From Chloroflexota bacterium (GTDB taxonomy: Bacteria; Chloroflexota; Dehalococcoidia; SAR202; UBA11138), in assembly GCA_022566975.1 (NCBI GenBank), contig JADFHV010000143.1, forward strand, positions 1-5,869: a DNA stretch of 5,869 bases, given 5' to 3'. Below are positions 1-5,077 of this stretch, one piece after another; position 1 is the stretch's first letter; each line of letters begins with the position of its first letter. The position numbers and the translations under genes were made by a program. The notes under the pieces were generated by a model. It did no database searches. It worked only from the letters and a program-made list of their open reading frames with translations, and was not told the origin of the DNA.

Positions 1-424
1 CGTCAGCGTTGCCCGGGTGGATGCGTATGCGTGAGATGTGCCGCGTGTCGCCCAGTCCCAGGTTCTTCCATGTACGGCCGCGGTCGGTCGAACGGTAAAC
101 ACCGTCACCGTGTGAAACGTCCCCGCGGATGCACGCCTCGCCCGTTCCCGCGTAGATCACGTTTGGATCGGACTCGGACACGGCGATCGCCCCGACGGAG
201 GCGGTGCCGAAGAACCCGTCCGATACGTTCTCCCAGTACGTCCCCCCGTCGGAGGTCTTCCAGACGCCGCCGGCGCAGCCCATGTAGAAGACCTGCTTTT
301 CCGTAGGATGTCCGACGGCGGCGATTGCCCGCCCGCCACGGAAGGGTCCTATACAGCGCCACTCCATGGCGCCGGGCGCTCCGAGGTCGAGGTCCCATCG
401 CGTTGCGGTCCCCTGGGCTGTCAT
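1..424 (-). CDS. BNR/Asp-box beta-propeller protein (sialidase/VPS10-like fold), N-terminal part
   Basis: This gene is partial: 141 codons are visible and it continues past the left edge. The protein begins [15 protein letters not shown] and then reads [12 protein letters not shown] (residues 21-32), a conserved opening of large bacterial proteins annotated as glycosyl hydrolase, sialidase-like or VPS10-domain proteins. Two Asp-boxes (S/T-x-D-x-G-x-T-W) are visible: KTSDGGTYW at residues 56-64 and RSTDRGRTW at 111-119. Between them lies [19 protein letters not shown] (78-96), the typical blade spacing of a beta-propeller. No signal peptide is visible, although some relatives are exported. The ATG at 424-422 is chosen because an AGGAGG (434-429 on the minus strand) sits 4 bases upstream and the homologous region follows directly. 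Relatives are often around 1000 residues, so most of the protein lies outside. The fold is well supported. Enzyme activity is not: many members have no proven substrate, and 'sialidase' would be over-reading. Confidence 0.88.
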   Translation of the reverse strand, partial: MTAQGTATRWDLDLGAPGAMEWRCIGPFRGGRAIAAVGHPTEKQVFYMGCAGGVWKTSDGGTYWENVSDGFFGTASVGAIAVSESDPNVIYAGTGEACIRGDVSHGDGVYRSTDRGRTWKNLGLGDTRHISRIRIHPGNAD

Positions 425-443
425 CTCTCCTCCTCGGGACACG

Positions 444-472
444 GTAGGGGCACGGCGCGCCGTGCCCCCTAC
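444..472. repeat. 29-bp near-perfect GC-rich palindrome (REP/MITE-like candidate)
   Basis: The left arm GTAGGGGCACGGCG and the right arm CGCCGTGCCCCCTAC are reverse complements apart from one extra C in the right arm. There is no loop, and the centre is GGCGCGCC. It lies 20 bases upstream of the propeller gene start, so it would probably fall in that gene's 5' leader. It has no T-run, so it is a poor terminator for either direction. Short palindromes of this GTAGGGGCACGG type are, from memory, dispersed many times in some GC-rich environmental genomes. One window cannot show copy number. Confidence 0.6.
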
Positions 473-495
473 GCGCCGGTCATGGCAGTTGCGGG

Positions 496-524
496 ATTCT
501 CTCACGAGGGGACAGTCGCGTCAA
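496..524 (-). promoter_or_regulatory. Sigma70-like promoter candidate for the propeller gene
   Basis: Read on the minus strand, TTGACG (524-519) is followed by a 17-base spacer and GAGAAT (501-496). The -35 matches the consensus at 5 of 6 positions and the -10 at 4 of 6. Transcription would start near 489, leaving a leader of about 65 bases that includes the 444-472 palindrome. The G at the first and third positions of the -10 is a real weakness, so this is a candidate only. Confidence 0.35.
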
Positions 525-534
525 TGTGACGACG

Positions 535-554
535 AGAGGTGGTCGAGCACCTCT
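535..554. repeat. Inverted repeat, 7-bp arms with 6-base loop
   Basis: AGAGGTG (535-541) and CACCTCT (548-554) are perfect reverse complements around the loop GTCGAG. The element lies between the two promoter candidates, upstream of both, with no T-run. It could be an operator for a dimeric regulator acting on one or both divergent genes. A chance occurrence is also possible at this arm length. Confidence 0.4.
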
Positions 555-561
555 ACGGCGC

Positions 562-576
562 TTGACCTCCAGTCAA
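562..576. promoter_or_regulatory. Palindrome TTGAC-N5-GTCAA, possible operator
   Basis: TTGAC (562-566) and GTCAA (572-576) form a perfect palindrome with a CTCCA centre, 41 bases upstream of the TTGACA -35 box of the lipoprotein gene. A further TTGAC half-site forms part of that -35 box. Symmetry of this size is typical of dimeric repressor or activator sites. No regulator gene is present in the window, so the call rests on symmetry and position alone. Confidence 0.35.
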
Positions 577-617
577 ACACCTCACGAGTGCTCTGCATAT
601 AGCTCGGCATCCGAGCG

Positions 618-647
618 TTGACATGTGAACGCCATTTCCTGTATGGT
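618..647 (+). promoter_or_regulatory. Sigma70-like promoter for the ABC transporter block
   Basis: A perfect TTGACA (618-623) is followed by an 18-base spacer and TATGGT (642-647), which matches TATAAT at 4 of 6 positions. Transcription would start near 654, giving a leader of about 70 bases before the lipoprotein ATG. It is the best promoter-like sequence in the window and lies at the expected place. I see no comparable promoter in the spacers before the two permease genes, so it may drive the whole block. Confidence 0.6.
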
Positions 648-711
648 GGGCCCGATTTCAATAGGTTGAGCCGACTAGAAACAAGTGAGTGAATCGACGG
701 CCTTTTTATAT

Positions 712-717
712 GGAGGT
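712..717 (+). promoter_or_regulatory. Ribosome binding site deciding the lipoprotein start
   Basis: GGAGGT lies 6 bases before the ATG at 724. This strong Shine-Dalgarno match fixes the start there. The in-frame GTG at 685 has no such site and would add 13 residues ahead of the signal peptide. Confidence 0.85.
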
Positions 718-723
718 GTAGCG

Positions 724-2757
724 ATGAAGCGCGGGTCTTGGTTAATCTCAATGTTCGTCGTGCTGGCACTGGCTTTTGTTGTGGCGTGCGGTGGCGACGA
801 TGAGAAGGCTGTCCCGGCGGCTGCCCCTTCGATCGACACCGCAGCGCTTTCCAAGGTCGTTCAAGAAGCGGTTCAGCAGGCCGTACCTGCTGCGGTCCAG
901 CAGGCCGTACCGCAGCAGGTAACGGCCGCGGAGATACAGCGACTCGTGGAGGTTGCGGTTGCAGCGGCCGCCCCTGAAACCGCCACACCCGCAGAGATAA
1001 AGAGCATGGTAGAGCAGGCCGTGGCAGCCGCAGCCCAGCCTGGTGCGACCAAAGAGGAGCTAGAGGCCCTGGTCACAATGGCGGTCTCAGAGTCTGCCGC
1101 CGCAATACAACCTGGCGTTACTGCCGCTGAAGTGCAGAAGCTCGTCTCTGATGCCCTCAAGGCCGTACCAACCCCAGAGGTTTTGGTCGTCACAGCTCCA
1201 ACGGCCGAGCTGCCTGACCTGATAGTCAGGGACGTTTTCTTCACGTCCAACGGCTTTACGCCCCCCCTAGGCGGCTCATTCTTCGAGCACCGGTGGACCT
1301 ACGCTCTGTACGAGGGTCTGACGGCCCTGGACACGCCGGCCATCACCCGCGGTGACTTCCCTCCGGCCATCCCCAGCCTGGCCAGGTCTTGGGCCATCTC
1401 CCCTGACGGCAAGGTCTACACCTTCCAGATCAGGCCCGGGATCCAGTTCACGTCCGGACGGCCCCTGAACGCCGAGGCCGTCAAGATGTCCCTTGAGCAC
1501 ACCCTGTTCGCTCTCGATTATGACGGGTCGACGAGCCGCTTCGGCTGGGCCCAGATCATCGAAAGCATCGAGGCCACCGGCCCGATGGAGCTCACCCTCA
1601 CACTGTCGGAGACCTATTCGCCTATGCTGGCGGCCATGGCGGGCAAGCAGCTGTTCATAGTGGATGCCGCCGAGCTGCTCTCCCACCAGGAGAAGGACGA
1701 TCAGGACAGGGATGACGGGGGAATCAACTGGGGGCGGACCCACTCGGCGGGCACCGGTCCCTTCATGATCGAGTCGTGGGCGCCGGAACAACGGCTCGTC
1801 CTCAAGGCGAACCCCAACTACTGGGGTGGCCACGACGGCGTCCATCCATCGGTTGGGCGGATCATCGTCGCCCACATCCCTGAGAACGCAACCGCTGAGC
1901 TCCAGGTGGGCGCAGGAGAGGTGGACGTGGGGATGCAGCTGGACCCCGTGTCGATCGCAGGGTTCGAAACAAACTCGAAAGTCGAGGTCTTCAGCTACGG
2001 GTCCCTCATCACCTGCAACTTCCTGATGGACCGACGGTCCCCTCCTCTCGAGGACGACCGCGTCTTCCAGGCGGTCAGGTACTCCATTGACTACGAGGGG
2101 CTCCGAGACGTGGTCGCTCTCGGCCTGGGCACCGTCCACCAGAGCCTGTTCCTGCCCGGCATGCAGGGCCACGATCCCGCGATAGCTAACCGGTACACGT
2201 ACGACCCGGACAAGGCCATGGCGCTCATGACCGAGGCGGGCTACCCGGACGGGTTCGACATCGAGATCCATCTGAGGACGGGCTCCTGTGGCGCTGTGCC
2301 GTACCAGAAGGCACTGGAGTTTTTCCAGAATAACCTGAAAGAAGTCGGCATCAACGCCACCATCGTGCAGTCCACCAGCGCCAAGTTCTGGGGAGCCATT
2401 GTAGAGGAGACCTTCAGGGGGATGGGTATATCCGGACTGGGCGCAACCTACCTGGACGGCGACAACGTCGCCTCGGTCAGGGCGACCGGCGAGTGCTTCA
2501 TGCTGGGCCTGGACGACGTCGACCCGGTGGCCGGGGCTCGCCTGGCCGAGCTTGAGAAGCTGGGCAGGTCCGAGGTGGACGAGGCCGTGCGCAATACCAT
2601 CTACGAGGAGATGTCCTCCATCATGGTGGACAAGTGCGGGCTGATGACCGTCCTCCAGGTGCGGGACTTCGTCGCCCACAATTCGGACATCACCGGTCTG
2701 GTCGCTGCTCCCCACGCCTTCACCATCGACTACAGGTACATCAAGAAGGCGGAATAG
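724..2757 (+). CDS. ABC transporter substrate-binding lipoprotein, peptide/nickel type (SBP_bac_5)
   Basis: This protein captures a ligand outside the cytoplasmic membrane and hands it to the permeases encoded downstream. It is 677 residues long. Residues 1-21 are a lipoprotein signal peptide (K2, R3, hydrophobic 8-21) with lipobox VVAC and lipidated Cys22. Residues 37-150 are an Ala/Val/Gln/Glu-rich helical linker with repeated T-A-A-E-I-x-x-L-V units starting at T39, T67, T88, T109 and T133. The binding domain follows from about 165. It shows family signatures: LARSWAISPDGKVYTFQIRPG (219-239), F242-SGRPLNAEAVK (to 254), GTGPFMIESW (343-352) and NPNYWGG (363-369). The C-terminal lobe ends with YRYIKKAE. 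The linker makes the protein longer than typical members (about 500-600). An acidic stretch (323-331) and four cysteines (431, 522, 591, 638) stand in the exported part. The ligand cannot be read from sequence: this family binds peptides, nickel, sugars and other solutes. The family call is firm. Confidence 0.95.
   Translation: MKRGSWLISMFVVLALAFVVACGGDDEKAVPAAAPSIDTAALSKVVQEAVQQAVPAAVQQAVPQQVTAAEIQRLVEVAVAAAAPETATPAEIKSMVEQAVAAAAQPGATKEELEALVTMAVSESAAAIQPGVTAAEVQKLVSDALKAVPTPEVLVVTAPTAELPDLIVRDVFFTSNGFTPPLGGSFFEHRWTYALYEGLTALDTPAITRGDFPPAIPSLARSWAISPDGKVYTFQIRPGIQFTSGRPLNAEAVKMSLEHTLFALDYDGSTSRFGWAQIIESIEATGPMELTLTLSETYSPMLAAMAGKQLFIVDAAELLSHQEKDDQDRDDGGINWGRTHSAGTGPFMIESWAPEQRLVLKANPNYWGGHDGVHPSVGRIIVAHIPENATAELQVGAGEVDVGMQLDPVSIAGFETNSKVEVFSYGSLITCNFLMDRRSPPLEDDRVFQAVRYSIDYEGLRDVVALGLGTVHQSLFLPGMQGHDPAIANRYTYDPDKAMALMTEAGYPDGFDIEIHLRTGSCGAVPYQKALEFFQNNLKEVGINATIVQSTSAKFWGAIVEETFRGMGISGLGATYLDGDNVASVRATGECFMLGLDDVDPVAGARLAELEKLGRSEVDEAVRNTIYEEMSSIMVDKCGLMTVLQVRDFVAHNSDITGLVAAPHAFTIDYRYIKKAE
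868..1173 (+). repeat. Linker repeats within the lipoprotein gene
   Basis: This region encodes the repeated part of the linker. At protein level, units begin at T39, T67, T88, T109 and T133, with spacings of 28, 21, 21 and 24 residues. The first three spacings are multiples of seven, as expected of an alpha-helical coiled coil. At DNA level, 868-887 and 892-911 are near-identical 20-base copies (one mismatch) lying 24 bases apart, which suggests recent slippage or duplication. The later units have diverged at the DNA level. Confidence 0.6.
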
Positions 2758-2783
2758 GCGGAAGGGACTAGCAGTCTCAGATC

Positions 2784-2811
2784 ACCGGCCGTCGGTCCAT
2801 CGACGGCCGGT
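2784..2811 (+). terminator. Strong hairpin after the lipoprotein gene (partial terminator or mRNA-stabilising stem)
   Basis: ACCGGCCGTCG (2784-2794) pairs perfectly with CGACGGCCGGT (2801-2811) around a 6-base loop GTCCAT. It starts 26 bases after the stop codon. The following bases, AATTGTCG, have only scattered T residues, so a classical intrinsic terminator is not complete. Hairpins at this point in importer operons commonly leave the binding-protein mRNA in excess, and this is the favoured reading. Confidence 0.5.
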
Positions 2812-2901
2812 AATTGTCGAACCGGCCCCCCCATGGGTGAGGGGGTCCCGCGGGTGACGCGGCCCCGAGCGTTCCCAGCTAAGAACATAGTGGCGATTCT
2901 T

Positions 2902-2950
2902 CGGCGGCGGTAACGTGGCGCTCTGGCCTGGATCGGGTGCTCCGCCGCCG
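2902..2950 (+). repeat. GC-rich inverted repeat with 31-base loop
   Basis: CGGCGGCGG (2902-2910) and CCGCCGCCG (2942-2950) are perfect reverse complements. Both are followed by TA. The stem could form in the mRNA leader of the first permease gene, about 85 bases before its start. GCC-type triplet runs are easy to find by chance in GC-rich DNA, so importance is uncertain. Confidence 0.35.
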
Positions 2951-3034
2951 TAGCAATTTCGACGCCGCGCCCTAACGCTCTGAGACGGTCAGGGCCCTAG
3001 CTGCGCTCGAAGGCTCCAGTAGGATGACGATAGC

Positions 3035-4057
3035 ATGGGCATAAACCTGGCCACATTCATCCTGCGACGCTCCTTCCTGCAGGTCTTCGTGCTCTTCGGG
3101 GTGACGCTCCTTACCTTCTTCCTCATGTTCATCGTCCCCGGCGATCCGGCGGTCATGCTGGTCGAGACGGGGGGCTTCCAGCCTGAGGTACTCGAGAGGT
3201 TCCGTGAACGGTGGGGGTTCGACAGGCCGGCCTACAAGCAGTACCTAACCTACATGGGCAACCTTGTCCAGGGCGATTTCGGCGTATCGCTGGTGACCAA
3301 GGTACCCGTCAGCAAGCAGCTGGGCAGGTTTCTTCCCGCGACGGCGGAGCTGTCGATCGTGGCTTTGCTGATGGCCGTCGTGATGTCCATTCCGGCGGGG
3401 ATCGTCGCTGCCGTCAACCGGAACAGGCTCACTGACCAGATCGTCAGGATCTTCTCGCTCTTCGGGGTCTCCATGCCCATATTCTGGCTGGCCATCATCC
3501 TGCTACTGGTATTCTTCTTCCACCTGGGCTGGTTGCCGTCAGCGCAGCGGATAGCCCTCGCCAGGGACCTGCCTGCGCACACCACCGGTTTCTACCTCAT
3601 CGATACCCTCGTGGAGGGTGACTTCAGCGGGTTTGTGTCGGTGGTGCACCATCTCCTCCTGCCCGCGTTCGTCCTCGCGTTCTCCGTCGTCGGGCTGTTG
3701 ACCCGGATCACCCGTACGAGCATGCTGGAGGTCCTGGGGCAGGAATACATTCGCACGGCACGTGCCAAGGGCCTGTCCAGCAGGGTGGTCCTGTACCGGC
3801 ACGCGCTGAAGAACGCGCTGATACCCACTGTAACCATACTGGGGCTTACGGTGGGGGCGCTGCTGTCAGGCGCGGTGCTCACCGAGACGATCTTCGCCTG
3901 GCCGGGCCTGGGACGGTTTGTGGTCCAGTCGGTCCTTTCCCTGGACAGGGCCGCGGTAGTAGGGGTGACCCTCATCGTCGCCGTGGTCTACTCCATGGCC
4001 AACCTGGTGGTCGATGTGTTCATCGCCATCATAGACCCCAGGGTCACCTATGACTGA
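3035..4057 (+). CDS. ABC transporter permease, DppB/OppB-like
   Basis: This is one of the two membrane channel subunits of a peptide/nickel-type importer. It is 340 residues long, normal for the family. The N-terminus (TFILRRSFLQVFVLFGVTLLTFFLM) is the first membrane helix, followed by the family signature VPGDPAV (34-40) and an external loop with GFDRPAYKQYLTYMGNLVQGDFG (61-83). Further helices lie near 104-127, 135-161, 203-222, 262-285 and 305-333. The cytoplasmic EAA loop that docks the ATPase is EYIRTARAKGL followed by HALKNALIPT (237-265). The C-terminus IDPRVTYD is typical. The ATG at 3035 has a modest AGGA 10 bases upstream and starts exactly where relatives start. It precedes the DppC-like gene, the standard order. 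Substrate is not predictable, so no dpp symbol is assigned. Confidence 0.95.
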   Translation: MGINLATFILRRSFLQVFVLFGVTLLTFFLMFIVPGDPAVMLVETGGFQPEVLERFRERWGFDRPAYKQYLTYMGNLVQGDFGVSLVTKVPVSKQLGRFLPATAELSIVALLMAVVMSIPAGIVAAVNRNRLTDQIVRIFSLFGVSMPIFWLAIILLLVFFFHLGWLPSAQRIALARDLPAHTTGFYLIDTLVEGDFSGFVSVVHHLLLPAFVLAFSVVGLLTRITRTSMLEVLGQEYIRTARAKGLSSRVVLYRHALKNALIPTVTILGLTVGALLSGAVLTETIFAWPGLGRFVVQSVLSLDRAAVVGVTLIVAVVYSMANLVVDVFIAIIDPRVTYD

Positions 4058-4169
4058 GGGCCACAGAGCGCGTATGCCCGCAGACGCAAACAAGGCAATG
4101 GACGTAGTGGCTGCCTTCTTATGGGCGGTCCGCTCCTACAGGCCCACGTGCGGCACCAGTCGGGAGTAG
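4050..4169 (+). CDS. Possible small overlapping reading frame (39 codons), or remnant of a permease N-terminus
   Basis: An ATG at 4050 overlaps the preceding permease stop codon as ATGACTGA and opens a 39-codon frame ending TAG at 4169, 20 bases before the next permease start. It has an AGGG 6 bases upstream (4040-4043). The predicted peptide begins MTEGHRARMPADANKAMD and contains no recognisable domain and no strong membrane helix. Overlaps of this type usually mark translational coupling. It may be a real small protein, a coupling leader that carries ribosomes towards the next gene, or the former N-terminus of the DppC-like protein cut off by a frame change: the downstream frame is open back to 4108, so the two frames overlap for about 60 bases. 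Chance is also possible; codon third positions look only moderately coding-like. Confidence 0.3.
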   Translation: MTEGHRARMPADANKAMDVVAAFLWAVRSYRPTCGTSRE

Positions 4170-4188
4170 CACACTGGCCAGGTCAGAC

Positions 4189-5073
4189 ATGGAGGCCCTT
4201 GGACCGCCGCGAAGGTCCTGGCTGACAGGGCTCTACCGGGCCCTTAGGCATGACCCCACTGCCATCGTGGGGCTCATCCTTCTGCTCGTCTTCCTCTTCA
4301 TCGGCCTCGGCGGCTCGACCGTGGCGCCCTACGAGTTCGACAAGTTCAACACCGGGCCCAGGCTGGAAGCCCCGAGCCTCGGCCATCCCTTTGGCACCGA
4401 CGAGTTCGGCCGGGACGTCTTCAGCCGTATCCTGCACGGCGGCCGTATCAGCCTGCGGGTCGGGTTGCTGGTGGTGCTCTTAGCGGGCGGCGGCGGCTGC
4501 TTCGTCGGTATACTCAGCGGCTTCATAGGCGGCTGGTTCGACGAGATAGTGATGCGGGTCACCGACATCTTCCTCTCGTTCCCGGACCTGATCATGGCAA
4601 TCGTGGTGGCGTCGGCCCTGGGCAACAACATAGAGTCCGCGATCGTAGGGATCTGCCTGGTGCGATGGACCGGGTACGCCCGCCTGATGCGGAGCGGCAT
4701 CATTGCCGAGAAGGGGAAGGACTACGTGGAGGCGGGGCGGGCGCTGGGGGTCCACCCGACGCGGCTCGTGGTCCGCCACATCCTGCCCAACAGCTACGCG
4801 CCCGTGCTGACGCAGGGGACGCTGGACTTCGGCCTCGCCATCCTCACGACCGCCGGTCTGAGCTTCATCGGCGTCGGCGCCCAGCCGCCGTTACCTGAGT
4901 GGGGCGCTCTAGTGGCAGGGGGCCGCCAGTACGTGCAGGCGGCGTGGTGGATCCCCATCTTCCCCGGCCTCGCCATCTTCGGCGCGGTACTCGCCTTCAA
5001 TCTCCTGGGCGACGCGCTCCGCGATCACCTGGACCCACGTCTGAGGGGCCGGATAGACATGCCAAGGGTGTAG
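4189..5073 (+). CDS. ABC transporter permease, DppC/OppC-like
   Basis: This is the second channel subunit, forming a heterodimer with the DppB-like protein. At 294 residues it is of normal length. The short cytoplasmic N-terminus leads into HDPTAIVGLILLLVFLFIGL (21-40), the first helix. The family signature HPFGTDEFGRDVFSRILHGG (66-85) follows, then RISLRVG (86-92). The EAA loop is DYVEAGRALG plus RHILPNSYAPV (178-206), followed by AGLSFIGVGAQPPLPEWGAL (222-241). The C-terminus has NLLGDALRDHLDPRLRG (271-287), the usual ending. The ATG at 4189 has only a weak AGGT 5 bases upstream; translation may depend on ribosomes arriving from the preceding frame. A 131-bp gap separates it from the first permease gene, larger than usual for this gene pair, which often overlap. 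No ATPase gene follows. Confidence 0.95.
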   Translation: MEALGPPRRSWLTGLYRALRHDPTAIVGLILLLVFLFIGLGGSTVAPYEFDKFNTGPRLEAPSLGHPFGTDEFGRDVFSRILHGGRISLRVGLLVVLLAGGGGCFVGILSGFIGGWFDEIVMRVTDIFLSFPDLIMAIVVASALGNNIESAIVGICLVRWTGYARLMRSGIIAEKGKDYVEAGRALGVHPTRLVVRHILPNSYAPVLTQGTLDFGLAILTTAGLSFIGVGAQPPLPEWGALVAGGRQYVQAAWWIPIFPGLAIFGAVLAFNLLGDALRDHLDPRLRGRIDMPRV

Positions 5074-5077
5074 CCGA

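Larger units (their letters stand above)
425..723. other. Divergent intergenic control region
   Basis: This 299-bp gene-free stretch separates two divergently transcribed genes. It holds a promoter candidate for each direction, a 29-bp GC-rich palindrome (444-472), a hairpin-like inverted repeat (535-554) and a small TTGAC/GTCAA palindrome (562-576). The hexamer CACCTC occurs at 548-553 and 578-583, exactly 30 bp apart. No open frame with a ribosome binding site is convincing here. The sequence from about 560 to 720 is more AT-rich than the genes on either side, as expected of promoter DNA. Confidence 0.7.
2758..3034. other. Structured spacer between the lipoprotein and permease genes
   Basis: These 277 bases contain no convincing gene. 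They hold an 11-bp hairpin (2784-2811), a C-run and a G-run that can pair around 2825-2845, the palindrome CCCGCGGG (2847-2854), and CGGCGGCGG (2902-2910), which can pair with CCGCCGCCG (2942-2950). I see no clear sigma70 promoter. The likely role is to lower expression of the permeases relative to the binding protein by partial termination or mRNA processing. That role is inferred from position. Confidence 0.5.

Noticed and set aside
31..306. Arginine-rich open frame on the plus strand
   Set aside because: It is antisense to the Asp-box propeller gene, which is supported by motifs and a ribosome site. The R/P/S composition is that of a shadow frame.
501..590. Direct repeat CTCACGAG at 501-508 and 581-588
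   Set aside because: Only eight bases match exactly, the spacing (80 bp) has no obvious meaning, and one copy lies within the minus-strand -10 candidate. Chance cannot be excluded.
685..723. Upstream GTG start extending the lipoprotein by 13 residues
   Set aside because: There is no ribosome binding site before it, and the extension would displace the lysine/arginine n-region of the lipoprotein signal. The ATG at 724 has GGAGGT at 6 bases.
521..988. Open frame of 155 codons on the minus strand
   Set aside because: It is Arg/Pro-rich, spans the lipoprotein promoter and signal peptide region in antisense, and matches no family I recognise.
1276..2715. Open frame of 479 codons on the minus strand
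   Set aside because: It lies wholly antisense to the binding-protein gene, whose family signatures are clear. Its His/Arg/Gly/Asp/Val-rich composition is typical of a GC-rich shadow frame, and it has no recognisable domain.
2833..2913. 26-codon frame starting ATG in the permease leader
   Set aside because: There is no ribosome site upstream (a C-run precedes it) and the product is Arg/Pro-rich without features.
2991..2998. Palindrome AGGGCCCT before the first permease gene
   Set aside because: Eight-base symmetry is expected by chance in GC-rich DNA, and it has no positional link to a promoter.
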